Source of the DNA: JAANXG01 sp963731035
Lineage (GTDB): Bacteria > Pseudomonadota > Gammaproteobacteria > Arenicellales > JAANXG01
Assembly (NCBI GenBank): GCA_963731035.1
Contig: CAVSUY010000009.1
Coordinates: 62,001-126,000, forward strand
Reading direction: 5' to 3'
Length of the DNA: 64,000 bases
A model generated the notes under the pieces. That model worked only from the letters and a program-made list of their open reading frames with translations. It ran no database searches and had not been told where the DNA came from. Made by a program: the position numbers and the translations under genes. Shown one piece after another: positions 16,355-28,371 of this stretch (the first letter of the stretch is position 1; every line of letters starts with the position of its first letter).

Positions 16355-17536
16355 TTATCGGTCGACAGCGAGGGCAACCCCCTGTCCACCTCCGATGCAC
16401 AGCGTGGCCAGCCCTTTGTGGGCATCACGACGCCCCATCTCGTGGAGCAGCGTCACCAGTATCCTGGCCCCGGACGCCCCGATGGGGTGGCCGAGCGCTA
16501 TGGCGCCACCGTTCACGTTGACCTTGGAGGTATCCCACTCCAGATCGCAGTTCACGGACATCGATTGTGCAGCGAATGCTTCGTTGGATTCAATGAGATC
16601 CAGGTCTTTCACCGTCCAACCCGCCTTATCCAGGCACTTGCGGGAGGCCGGTATGGGACCGGTGCCCATGATGGCAGGGTCGACGCCCGCGCTGGCATAC
16701 GCCGCTATGCGGGCCAGCGGGGTGAGTCCGAGGTCCTTCGCCATGGTCTCGGTCATGACCACCACCGCGGCGGCGCCGTCGTTGATGCCCGAGGCGTTGC
16801 CCGCGGTTACCGTGCCTTCCTTGTCGAAGGCCGGACGCAGCTTGCCCAGACCCTCGGCGGTTGTGCCGGGGCGCGGAAACTCGTCCTTGTCCACGATCAA
16901 CGGATCGCCCTTGCGCTGGGGCACTTCCACCGGCACGATTTCCTCGTCGAAGCGGCCGGCCTTCTGGGCGGCCTCGGCCTTCTGCTGAGAGGCGGCGGCG
17001 AATTCGTCCTGCGCTGCCCGGTCGAAGTGGTACTTCTTGGCGATGTTTTCCGCGGTGTTGCCCATGTGATAGTGGTTGAACGCGTCCCACAGGCCGTCGT
17101 TGATCATGCTGTCGATCAGCTTCCAGTCGCCCATGCGTTGACCGGTGCGGGAACCCGGCAGTACGTGCGGCGCCAGGCTCATGTTCTCCTGACCGCCGGC
17201 GATGATGATGTCGGCGTCGCCGCACTTGACGGCCTGGGCGGCCAGGGCCACGGCCTTCAGGCCGCTGCCGCAGACCTTGTTGATGGTCATTGCCGGACAG
17301 GTGTCGGGCAGGCCCGCCTCGATGGACGCCTGCCGGGCGGGGTTCTGGCCGGAGCCGGCGGCGAGCACCTGGCCGAGGATGACCTCGTCAATCTGCTCGG
17401 GCTGCAGCTTGGCCCGCTTCAACAGGTCCTGGATCACCCGGGCCCCCAGAACATGGGCCGGCAATTGTGACAAACCGCCGCCGAAATTTCCGACCGCGGT
17501 CCGGGCCGCGGCGACAATGACAACGTTTTCTGACAT
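16355..17536 (-). CDS. phaA: Acetyl-CoA C-acetyltransferase (beta-ketothiolase)
   Basis: A 393-residue biosynthetic thiolase condensing two acetyl-CoA to acetoacetyl-CoA. The active-site Cys is in NKVCGSGLKAVALAAQ, the His in NVNGGAIALGHPIGASGAR, and the second Cys in LATLCIGGGQGVA. The start is set at ATG 17536 (MSENVVIVAAARTAVG), the usual thiolase N-terminus. A longer frame to 17572 adds 12 atypical residues. It is the first gene of the phaA-phaB-phaR operon and divergent from phaE-phaC. Confidence 0.94.
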   Translation of the reverse strand: MSENVVIVAAARTAVGNFGGGLSQLPAHVLGARVIQDLLKRAKLQPEQIDEVILGQVLAAGSGQNPARQASIEAGLPDTCPAMTINKVCGSGLKAVALAAQAVKCGDADIIIAGGQENMSLAPHVLPGSRTGQRMGDWKLIDSMINDGLWDAFNHYHMGNTAENIAKKYHFDRAAQDEFAAASQQKAEAAQKAGRFDEEIVPVEVPQRKGDPLIVDKDEFPRPGTTAEGLGKLRPAFDKEGTVTAGNASGINDGAAAVVVMTETMAKDLGLTPLARIAAYASAGVDPAIMGTGPIPASRKCLDKAGWTVKDLDLIESNEAFAAQSMSVNCDLEWDTSKVNVNGGAIALGHPIGASGARILVTLLHEMGRRDAHKGLATLCIGGGQGVALAVDR

Positions 17537-17600
17537 AGTTACTGTGTCTCCCGGCATGCCGACATCCGGCATGACTGTATGAATTCAACTTAGCCGCATC

Positions 17601-17629
17601 ATTCTAGAGCATCATGCTGCACTGCACAA
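17601..17629 (-). promoter_or_regulatory. phaA promoter with PhaR-type site in the divergent phaA/phaE region
   Basis: Minus strand: -35 TTGTGC (17624-17629), 17-base spacer, -10 TAGAAT (17601-17606). TGCTGCACTGCA (17615-17626) fills the spacer and touches the -35. It is identical over 12 bases to the left arm at phaP. The shared 142-base region could also control phaE-phaC on the other strand. Confidence 0.65.
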
Positions 17630-17678
17630 ACATGTTCCTTACGAACCCATACCGTACGCCCAAGCGGCTGACTGCGCC

Positions 17679-18626
17679 ATGACGGATGCCAAGTGGCTGG
17701 ATGAGTGGACGCGGGCCTGGCAATCTTTCCCGGGTGCGGCGGGGGCCAACCCCTGGACCACGGCATTCGACCATTTTACAAAAAGCAACCAAACAGCGTA
17801 CCGACAGCAGTTCGCCGAGGCCTTGACCAAGATCTCGGACCAGAGCCGTGCCTTCCTGGATCTGGGCGAGACCCTGGTGCGTGAGCGGGGCGAAGACTGG
17901 CAGGAATCCGTATTCCAGTACCTGGACACGCTGGCCGGGCACTTGGAGGATCCCCAGGCGGCAGGGCAGGCGCTGATGGGTGCATCAACCCTGGACTACT
18001 GGCAGAAATTCGCGGGCCACGACCCGCACCCGTCGGGGGAGGCACAGTCCTGGCTGGCGCAGATGGACAAACTGCTGCAGATGCCCGGGGTGGGCTACAC
18101 GCGCGAGCACCAGGAGTCCCTGCAGGAACTTTCGCGGCTGTGGCTGGCCTATGAACGAGCCTATGGGGAGTACGCCGCCTATTGCGGTGAGACTGCCAGA
18201 CGCTCCTTGAAACGGCTGCGCGAGCGACTGGCCGATGAGTTCCAGCAGGGCCCGGGACCGGCCACGATCCGCGCCCTTTACGATACCTGGGTGGCGTGCA
18301 GCGAGGAGACCTATGCCGAGCGCGCGGCGACTGAAGAGTACATGCGCTTGCACGGTACCATGGTCAACGCCTTGATGGCTTACCGCCGCCAGGCGGCGAA
18401 GATCATGGACCAGTGGGCCGAGGCCGTAAATCTCCCCACCCGGCAGGAAGTCGACATCCTGCACCGGAAGCTTAAGGAGACCCGTCAGGAATTGAACGCC
18501 TTGAAGTCGCGCTTGGCGGCAGGTTCCGACACCGTGAACAAGGCCGGCAAACCCAAGAGCACGGGGCGCGCGAAAGCCGCCGGCAAGTCGACTCGCAAGA
18601 CTACCGCCAAAGGCACCGGCAAGTGA
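17679..18626 (+). CDS. phaE: Class III PHA synthase subunit PhaE
   Basis: A 315-residue partner of PhaC in class III synthases. It is mostly helical, with conserved pieces WLDEWTRAWQSF at the start, GYTREHQESLQELSRLWLAYERAY, and the LPTRQEVDILHRKLKETRQEL coiled-coil near the end. A basic Lys/Ala/Gly tail follows (KAAGKSTRKTTAKGTGK). PhaE lacks catalytic residues and is needed for activity of the short PhaC. Its stop overlaps the phaC start by four bases (GTGA). Confidence 0.92.
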   Translation: MTDAKWLDEWTRAWQSFPGAAGANPWTTAFDHFTKSNQTAYRQQFAEALTKISDQSRAFLDLGETLVRERGEDWQESVFQYLDTLAGHLEDPQAAGQALMGASTLDYWQKFAGHDPHPSGEAQSWLAQMDKLLQMPGVGYTREHQESLQELSRLWLAYERAYGEYAAYCGETARRSLKRLRERLADEFQQGPGPATIRALYDTWVACSEETYAERAATEEYMRLHGTMVNALMAYRRQAAKIMDQWAEAVNLPTRQEVDILHRKLKETRQELNALKSRLAAGSDTVNKAGKPKSTGRAKAAGKSTRKTTAKGTGK

Positions 18627-19693
18627 ACGACGCCAGGCTCACCCCCGGTACCATCAGCGATGAGTTGAGCGATTTTGCGCGCAAGCTGGGTGCTGGATTC
18701 GAGACCCTCAGGAACATCGGTGCTCTGCAGTCGGGCGTCACACCCCGCGACGCGGTCTACAGCGAAGACAAGCTGACCCTGTACCACTACAAGTCGCCCG
18801 CCGGGAAGAGGGCCACCCAACCGGTGCCGCTGCTGATCGTCTACGCGCTGGTGAATCGCCCCTACATGGCAGACCTGCAGGAGGGCCGGTCCATGATCCG
18901 GTCGCTGCTCGACAGGGGGGTGGACGTCTATCTCATCGATTGGGGATATCCCGACCGCTCGGACCGCTTCCTGACCCTGGACGACTACATCAACGGCTAC
19001 CTGGACCGCTGCGTGGACATCGTCGGCCGGCGCCACAACAAGGACAGCATCAATATCCTCGGCATCTGCCAGGGCGGTACCTTCAGTATTTGCTACGCTG
19101 CGCTGCACCCGGACAAGGTGCGCAATCTGGTGACCATGGTGACCCCGGTGGATTTCCAAACCGCGGACAACATGCTCAGTTGCTGGGTGCGGGAGTTGGA
19201 CGTGGACCTCCTCGTGGATACGCTGGGCAACGTGCCCGGGGAGTTGCTCAACTGGACATTCCTTACCCTCAAGCCGTTCCAGCTCATGGGACAGAAATAC
19301 GTCAACATGGTGGATGCGCTGGAGGACGAGAAGAGCGCGCGCAACTTCATGCTCATGGAGAAGTGGATCTTCGACAGCCCGGACCAGGCAGGCGAAGCCT
19401 TCCGCGAGTTCGTGAAGATCTTCTTCCAGGGCAACGGCCTGGTCGCCGGCACCGCGCGCATCGGCTCGAAACCGGTGGACTTGAACAACCTCACCATGCC
19501 GGTTCTGAACATCTTCGCCAATCAGGATCACCTGGTGCCCCCCGACGCCTCCCGCGCCTTGCGTGACCTGGTCGCCAGCGACGACTACACGGAGCTGGAG
19601 TTCGGCGGTGGACATATCGGTATCTATGTCAGCGGCAAGTCCCAGAAGACCGTGCCCCCGACCATCGCCGCGTGGCTGGCGGATCGCGGTTGA
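18623..19693 (+). CDS. phaC: Class III PHA synthase catalytic subunit PhaC
   Basis: A 356-residue alpha/beta-hydrolase-like polymerase joining hydroxyacyl-CoA into polyester on the granule surface. The lipase-like box GICQGG puts the nucleophile at Cys149. Asp302 (ANQDH) and His331 (GGGHIG) complete the triad. All three fall at the numbers known for the Allochromatium vinosum enzyme, so length and start (GTG 18623) are well supported. PhaE is immediately upstream. Confidence 0.96.
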   Translation: MNDARLTPGTISDELSDFARKLGAGFETLRNIGALQSGVTPRDAVYSEDKLTLYHYKSPAGKRATQPVPLLIVYALVNRPYMADLQEGRSMIRSLLDRGVDVYLIDWGYPDRSDRFLTLDDYINGYLDRCVDIVGRRHNKDSINILGICQGGTFSICYAALHPDKVRNLVTMVTPVDFQTADNMLSCWVRELDVDLLVDTLGNVPGELLNWTFLTLKPFQLMGQKYVNMVDALEDEKSARNFMLMEKWIFDSPDQAGEAFREFVKIFFQGNGLVAGTARIGSKPVDLNNLTMPVLNIFANQDHLVPPDASRALRDLVASDDYTELEFGGGHIGIYVSGKSQKTVPPTIAAWLADRG

Positions 19694-19704
19694 CGCTGCG
19701 TCAA

Positions 19705-19732
19705 GTCAACACCGCGCGTAGGCATATATAAT
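19705..19732 (+). promoter_or_regulatory. Promoter of the methylmalonyl-CoA mutase operon
   Basis: A consensus -10 TATAAT (19727-19732) follows GTCAAC (19705-19710) at a 16-base spacing. It is 12 bases beyond the phaC stop. The expected transcript has a leader of about 190 bases before the mutase start. Confidence 0.55.
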
Positions 19733-19788
19733 GTCGCGGGCAATGGAATGCAGCCCCGGCACGACCTAGTTGGTACGCACGCACGCTT

Positions 19789-19817
19789 GGAACCGGGAAG
19801 AGCGAAAATCCGGTTCC
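19789..19817 (+). other. Leader stem-loop before the mutase gene
   Basis: A perfect 8-bp stem GGAACCGG/CCGGTTCC (19789-19796, 19810-19817) with a 13-base loop lies in the long leader. I looked for a cobalamin riboswitch, which would suit a B12 enzyme, and did not recognise its conserved B12 box. Confidence 0.4.
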
Positions 19818-19928
19818 GGAAATCGACAAGGGTTTCCCCGTTGCATACGTCGGGGGTACCGGACGAGGCGAGCCGGGAAACATATCCGTGGATGTCAGTC
19901 ATTCTCTTGAAGGTCCTGGAGGTCGACA

Positions 19929-22077
<2,149 letters not shown>

Positions 22078-22124
22078 GCTTGCGCCCTGGGCGCAGGCCG
22101 GGAAGCGGCTGGATGGGGTGACGC

Positions 22125-23656
<1,532 letters not shown>

Positions 23657-23716
23657 CCGATGCCGAGATACATTGAAGCTTCGCTGCTTCCTTTCGACCA
23701 CCACGGACACGCAATA

Positions 23717-25705
23717 ATGTTCAAGAAAATACTCGTCGCCAATCGGGGAGAAATCGCCTGCCGCGTTTTCAAGACTGCGCGCCGGCTGGGGATTGCGACG
23801 GTGGCCGTGTACTCGGACGCGGATCGCGACGCCCTGCATGTTCAGATGGCGGACGAAGCCGTCTGCATTGGTCCGCCCCCGTCCGCTGAGAGTTACCTGT
23901 CCATCGAGAAGATCGTGGAAGCGTGCCGGGCCGCCGGCGCCGAGGCGGTGCATCCCGGCTACGGTTTCCTGTCCGAGAACCGTCGTTTCGCGGAAGCGCT
24001 CGAGAAGTCCGGCATCGTATTCGTTGGCCCCGGAGTTGCCGCCATCGAGGCCATGGGCGACAAGCTGACCTCCAAAAAGCTGGCCAGGAAGGCAGGTGTC
24101 AATACCATCCCTGGTTTCGACGACGTGATCGAAGACGCCGGCCACGCCGTGAAGATCGCCAAAGAGATAGGCTATCCGGTGATGCTCAAGGCCAGCGCCG
24201 GGGGCGGCGGCAAGGGCATGCGCGTCGCGCGCGACGAATCGGAATGTCGCGACGGCTTCGAGCGCGCCACCAGCGAGGCATTGTCCTCGTTCGGCGATGG
24301 GCGCCTGTTGATCGAGAAATTCATCGAGCAGCCGAGGCACATCGAGATTCAGGTGCTGGCGGACACGCACGGTAATTGCGTGTATCTCGGCGAGCGCGAG
24401 TGCTCCATCCAGCGCCGCCACCAGAAAGTCATCGAGGAAGCGCCTTCGCCTTTTCTCGATCCGGACACGCGGCGCACCATGGGCGAGCAGGCGGTGGCCC
24501 TGTCGCAGGCGGTGGGCTACGCCTCGGCGGGCACGGTGGAATTCGTGGTGGATGCCGATAAGAACTTCTACTTCCTGGAAATGAACACCCGGCTCCAGGT
24601 GGAGCACCCCGTTACCGAGATGGTGACGGGTATCGACCTGGTGGAGCAGATGCTGCGCGTCGCGGCCGGTGAGAAGCTCGAGTTCACCCAGCCAGACGTC
24701 ACGCTGTCCGGTTGGGCCATCGAGGCCCGCATCTATGCCGAGGATCCGCTGCGTGAGTTCATGCCGTCCACCGGCCGCATCGTGCGCTACATACCCCCCA
24801 CGGAGTCCGCGCAGGTGCGTGTGGACACCGGCGTGTACGAAGGCGGCGAGGTCTCGGTGTTCTACGATCCCATGATTGCCAAACTCATCACCCACGCATC
24901 GGACCGCGACTCCGCCATTGCCGCCATGCGCAGGGCGCTGAACGAATACTTCATCCGCGGCGTCTCACACAACACCGGCTTTCTAAACGTCCTCGTTTCC
25001 CATCCAAGATTTCGCGCGGGGGACCTTACCACTAACTTCATCGCCGAGGAGTATTCCGGTGGTTTCCAGCTTCGGCCCCCTTCGGGAAAGGACGTGCATG
25101 TCTTTCTGTCGGTCCTGGCCGCGGCCCACTGCGCCTACCTGCACAGGAACTCGCAGATTACCGGCCGTATCGCGCCGCCTCCGGAGCCGGGGAAAGCGCT
25201 GAAGGTAGTGGCGGTGATCGACAAGCAGAGCTATCCGATGGAGATCAGCCACGTGCCGCACGGCTACGAGTTCAGCCACGAGGGCCGCCTGCACCGCCTG
25301 CGCACCGACTGGCAAATCGGGCAGCCTTTGTTCCGTTTCGAGAACGACGGCGCCTCCCACTGCGTGCAGATCGAGCGGCACGGGATCGAATACCGCCTCT
25401 CCTGGGACGGCATGCAGGTGTCCGCCATGATTCTTACTCCCCGCGGCGCCGAGTTGAACGCGCTGATGCTCGATAAGCCGCCGCCCGATTACTCCAAGCT
25501 GCTGTTGTCCCCGATGCCCGGCCTGCTGGTCCGTATCGACGTGGAGGCGGGCCAGCACGTCAAGGAGGGCGACGAGCTGGCGGTGGTGGAAGCCATGAAG
25601 ATGGAAAACGTGCTGCGCGCCACCCAGGACGTGGTGATCGCCAAGGTCCTCGCCGAGCAGGGCGACAGTCTCTCCGTCGACCAGCCCATCATCGAATTCG
25701 AGTAG
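23717..25705 (+). CDS. pccA: Propionyl/acetyl-CoA carboxylase alpha subunit (biotin carboxylase + BCCP)
   Basis: A 662-residue biotin-containing subunit. The biotin carboxylase domain starts MFKKILVANRGEIACRVFKT, and its ATP grasp includes KASAGGGGKGMRVA. RECSIQRRHQKVIEEAPSP and EFVVDADKNFYFLEMNTRLQ are also typical. A BT-type linker follows. The C-terminal biotinyl domain has the target Lys in EAMKMEN. The start is set at ATG 23717 because the extra upstream residues of the longer frame (from 23660) are not family-like. It forms a unit with pccB and the mutase. Confidence 0.94.
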   Translation: MFKKILVANRGEIACRVFKTARRLGIATVAVYSDADRDALHVQMADEAVCIGPPPSAESYLSIEKIVEACRAAGAEAVHPGYGFLSENRRFAEALEKSGIVFVGPGVAAIEAMGDKLTSKKLARKAGVNTIPGFDDVIEDAGHAVKIAKEIGYPVMLKASAGGGGKGMRVARDESECRDGFERATSEALSSFGDGRLLIEKFIEQPRHIEIQVLADTHGNCVYLGERECSIQRRHQKVIEEAPSPFLDPDTRRTMGEQAVALSQAVGYASAGTVEFVVDADKNFYFLEMNTRLQVEHPVTEMVTGIDLVEQMLRVAAGEKLEFTQPDVTLSGWAIEARIYAEDPLREFMPSTGRIVRYIPPTESAQVRVDTGVYEGGEVSVFYDPMIAKLITHASDRDSAIAAMRRALNEYFIRGVSHNTGFLNVLVSHPRFRAGDLTTNFIAEEYSGGFQLRPPSGKDVHVFLSVLAAAHCAYLHRNSQITGRIAPPPEPGKALKVVAVIDKQSYPMEISHVPHGYEFSHEGRLHRLRTDWQIGQPLFRFENDGASHCVQIERHGIEYRLSWDGMQVSAMILTPRGAELNALMLDKPPPDYSKLLLSPMPGLLVRIDVEAGQHVKEGDELAVVEAMKMENVLRATQDVVIAKVLAEQGDSLSVDQPIIEFE

Positions 25706-25719
25706 CCTCACGGAGGAAC

Positions 25720-25762
25720 GAAGGGTCCCGTCTCCCTCTCGGAGAGGGGGCAGGGTGAGAGG
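25720..25762. repeat. Interspersed palindromic repeat, CTCTCCCT/GGGAGAG family
   Basis: GAAGGGTCCCGTCTCCCTCT facing GGAGAGGGGGCAGGGTGAGAGG. It fills the gap between pccA and meaB. Two more copies are at 44138-44182 (inverted) and 63710-63754. The shared order is GAAGGGTCCC, CTCTCCCT, GGAGAG and AGGGTGAG. Confidence 0.75.
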
Positions 25763-25765
25763 TAG

Positions 25766-26779
25766 ATGCCGACAGTGCAACAAGGCGCGAGCAACCCGAA
25801 TATACTGGAGTTCGCCGAACAGATCCGTGGCCGCGACCGCCGCACCTTGGCGCGCGCCATCACGTTGGTCGAATCAACGCGCCCGGAACATGTCGAGCAG
25901 GCCCGGGAGCTTCTGACCGCGGTGATGCCGTATACCGGCGGGGCGGTCAGGGTCGGAATATCGGGCGCTCCCGGCGTCGGCAAGTCCACCTTCATAGAAG
26001 CGCTGGGTGGCAGGCTGACCGGACGCGGAATACGTGTCGCGGTTCTCGCGGTGGATCCGTCTTCGTCGCTCACCGGTGGCTCCATACTCGGCGACAAGAC
26101 CCGCATGGAGAATCTTGCGCGCGATGAGAGGGCCTTTGTACGGCCGTCTCCGGCCGGCGTGTCGGTGGGCGGCGTCGCCCGCCGCACACGGGAATCCCTG
26201 CTGCTGTGCGAGGCGGCGGGCTACGATGTCGTCATCGTCGAAACCGTCGGGGTGGGGCAGTCGGAAACCGCCGTAGCCGACATGACCGACGTGTTCATTC
26301 TGCTTCTACAGCCGGGCGGCGGCGACCAGCTGCAGGGCATCAAGCGCGGCATCCTGGAGCTTGCGGATCTGGTGCTCGTCAACAAGGCCGACGGCGACAT
26401 GATCGCCAGGGCGACGCACTCTGCGGCCGATTACCAACATGCTCTGCACTTGCTGTCCGCGCGCACCAGAGGCTGGAGTGTGCCGGTGCAGACCTGCTCC
26501 GCATTGGAAGGGACCGGTGTCGCGGAAGCCTGGGACGCCGTCGAGCGCTACATCGTACTGTTGAAGGGTGAATCCCGCCTGGAGCGGCGCCGCGCCGAGC
26601 AAGCCGTCGCCTGGATGTGGCAGGCGGCTACCGACAGCCTGCTGCAGGCCCTGCGACGCGATCCGCGGGTCAGGGGCCGCGTCGGGGAGCTCGAGCAGGC
26701 CGTGCGCGACGAGACGGTTCCAGCCACCGCGGCCGCCGTGGACATTGTCGACCTATTTCTCGGCAGACGAACGAAGTAG
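25766..26779 (+). CDS. meaB: MeaB, methylmalonyl-CoA mutase-associated GTPase
   Basis: A 337-residue G3E-family P-loop GTPase that loads and protects the B12 cofactor of the mutase. It has Walker A GAPGVGKSTFIEALG, AVDPSSSLTGGSILGDKTRM, ETVGVGQSETAVADMTD and guanine-specificity NKADGD. It closes the mcm-pccB-pccA-meaB operon. The repeat at 25720-25762 separates it from pccA. Confidence 0.95.
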   Translation: MPTVQQGASNPNILEFAEQIRGRDRRTLARAITLVESTRPEHVEQARELLTAVMPYTGGAVRVGISGAPGVGKSTFIEALGGRLTGRGIRVAVLAVDPSSSLTGGSILGDKTRMENLARDERAFVRPSPAGVSVGGVARRTRESLLLCEAAGYDVVIVETVGVGQSETAVADMTDVFILLLQPGGGDQLQGIKRGILELADLVLVNKADGDMIARATHSAADYQHALHLLSARTRGWSVPVQTCSALEGTGVAEAWDAVERYIVLLKGESRLERRRAEQAVAWMWQAATDSLLQALRRDPRVRGRVGELEQAVRDETVPATAAAVDIVDLFLGRRTK

Positions 26780-26830
26780 CTGCAAGGCCCGCAGGTCGAC
26801 GGCGTCATGGCCGAGGTGTCCGGGCCTGGC

Positions 26831-26913
26831 TATCGCGGCTGAAGCCGCTCCGACGATCCATAGTTCAGGAGCGAGTGAATACACGGTTTGTAGGAGCGGC
26901 TTCAGCCGCGATA
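26831..26913. repeat. REP-like inverted repeat pair, GTAGGAGCG family
   Basis: A perfect 21-bp inverted repeat (26831-26851 with 26893-26913). Each arm itself contains the dyad CGCGGCTGAAGCCGC. It is the same family as 3636-3704 and lies just downstream of meaB. Confidence 0.85.
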
Positions 26914-26948
26914 GCGAGGTCGAGGTTCAACCATACTGCAGCCGCCCC

Positions 26949-27215
26949 TTAGAAGCTCGGAAACTCCTCCCCGTCCAGTAGGAAGTCGTCGAAGGGCAGG
27001 GCCGCGCGCACCTCGGCAACCTCCGGAAAAACCCTGGCGAAGTCGTGCCGGTTGCGCGACGTCATCCGTACTCCCCGTGCTCCAGCCGGAGGTCGTCGTG
27101 CGGTGAACGAGCCGCGTGAAGCTGGAGCACGAATCGTGAACCGGGCGATTCGCGGTTATCGAAGGGCTCAGGCGTGAATCCGGATCTCCGCTTCGCCCGA
27201 TAAGTCTCCAGGCTG
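26949..27215 (-). pseudogene. LigD-type DNA ligase remnant
   Basis: Two abutting fragments in different frames. From about 27215 to 27062, YRAKRRSGFTPEP then FVLQLHAARSPHDDLRLE matches the start of the LigD 3'-phosphoesterase domain. From 27065 to 26949, SRNRHDFARVFPEVAEVRAA then LLDGEEF matches the adenylation domain of ATP-dependent DNA ligases (SRNGHD...LDGE). Everything between, including the nucleotidyl-acceptor Lys region, is missing. An internal deletion has joined the ends of a bacterial NHEJ ligase gene. The call is from recognised motifs only. Confidence 0.6.
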
Positions 27216-27564
27216 CATGCACGTTCGGGCGTGGACATGAGACGGGGAACAACAGGATCGATCATCCCTTCCGCGTCCTTTCGGTACCGGAGCGACGCTC
27301 CTCCCGATCCGATGGCCTGCATGAACCCGCTGCCCACCACGGGTGCCGCCTGTCGCGGGACGGGACCGATTATCGAGTCCCCGTTGGATACCTGCCGTGG
27401 ATGGCGGGGGCGTTCGCCGGTCGCCCCGGGGCGCGATGGGCGGAAGAGCTTGCAAAGCACGGCTGGGAACGGCCTAATTCCGGGTGTCGAACCGCGTTGT
27501 CTTGCGGTTGGCGTAGTACCAAGCCCGTCTTGTAAGAGTTCCAAGAACATAGAAGGGGAGCGTA

Positions 27565-28119
27565 ATGCCAACTAGACTTCAGCAGTCGCGACGTAGACTT
27601 CTTGCAGCCATTGGCGCCGGCGGCGCCTGTGTCGCCGGGAGGGTCCTGCCCGAGCGCTGGACCAGGCCGGCGGTGGATACCGTATCACTTCCCGCCCACG
27701 CACAAACTTCCGGCACGTACTTTGGTATGGCGATGTCGCAGTTTACGGATGCGGCGCCGGCCGTGCGCGGTATCCTCGATCTCGCTATACCGGCGGCCGA
27801 CGCACAGCTGTTTGCGGTTTACGTATGCGTAACCCCGAGCGGCGATTCCGCGGAGGTGGAACTTACGCTGTTGGGCGTGCTCGGGGCTCCCGCTCGGGCA
27901 GCCGGCATGGTGCCGATCGGAGGTTCCAAGACAACGCTGAGCATCGTGGAGGTCGCGGAGGCCTGCGCGATCAAGAAGGTGACTATCGAGGTCAGGCTCG
28001 ACACCCTCGCTGCAGGCAAGATATTCATCGACGACACGGTGTCCGTTTTCAACTTCGATGTACCGCTGGCCGAGTGCTCTATGCCGCCACTTCTATCGTG
28101 CAAGATGAACGGGCCGTGA
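27565..28119 (+). CDS. Tat-exported small protein, LPAHAQTS family member 1
   Basis: A 184-residue protein after a strong ribosome-binding site (GGGGAG). The N-terminus has twin arginines (SRRRLLAAIGAGGA), then RVLPERWTRPAVDTVSLPAHA followed by QTSG. AHA is a good signal-peptidase site, so the unusually long leader may end there. The mature part is beta-rich with VYVCVTPSGDSAEVELTLL and several Cys. The leader is shared almost motif for motif with the protein at 36648-37232, although the mature parts differ. Function is not known. The W-x-x-P-x-V-x-x-x-x-LPAHA pattern occurs in small Tat-signal proteins of other proteobacteria. Confidence 0.7.
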   Translation: MPTRLQQSRRRLLAAIGAGGACVAGRVLPERWTRPAVDTVSLPAHAQTSGTYFGMAMSQFTDAAPAVRGILDLAIPAADAQLFAVYVCVTPSGDSAEVELTLLGVLGAPARAAGMVPIGGSKTTLSIVEVAEACAIKKVTIEVRLDTLAAGKIFIDDTVSVFNFDVPLAECSMPPLLSCKMNGP

Positions 28120-28195
28120 TACGGCCCGGCCGGCGCTGCGGCCGCCTGAGACACATCCAGACAAGAGCGTAATCAACGTACCTTTGAGGTCCCTC

Positions 28196-28235
28196 CACCA
28201 TCTCCTGCTCCTCGTCCGGGGAGCGGGAGATGGTG
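28196..28235. repeat. Inverted repeat after the Tat protein gene
   Basis: A 16-bp stem with one mismatch (28196-28211 with 28220-28235) and 8-base loop, about 75 bases after the stop. It has no T-run. It may be a diverged member of the CTCTCC/GGAGAG repeats or a transcript-end hairpin. The rest of 28120-28371 shows nothing further. Confidence 0.55.
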
Positions 28236-28371
28236 AAGGATCTGTCTTGTAGTCCATCGGCCGGGGATCGGCCGGAACCTGTCCGAAGTCCTCCGGCGCC
28301 GAAGCGAGGGCCCGTCCCGGCAGTCGTGAGGGCAGGCGTTCACGATAATCGCGAACCGGTGCTATCTTTCA

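Noticed and set aside
19733..19928. Cobalamin riboswitch before the mutase
   Set aside because: Length and position fit, but I could not find the conserved B12 box or the paired elements.
27231..27575. 114-codon plus-strand frame before the Tat protein
   Set aside because: It runs opposite the LigD remnant, has no family features, and its end overlaps the well-placed start at 27565.
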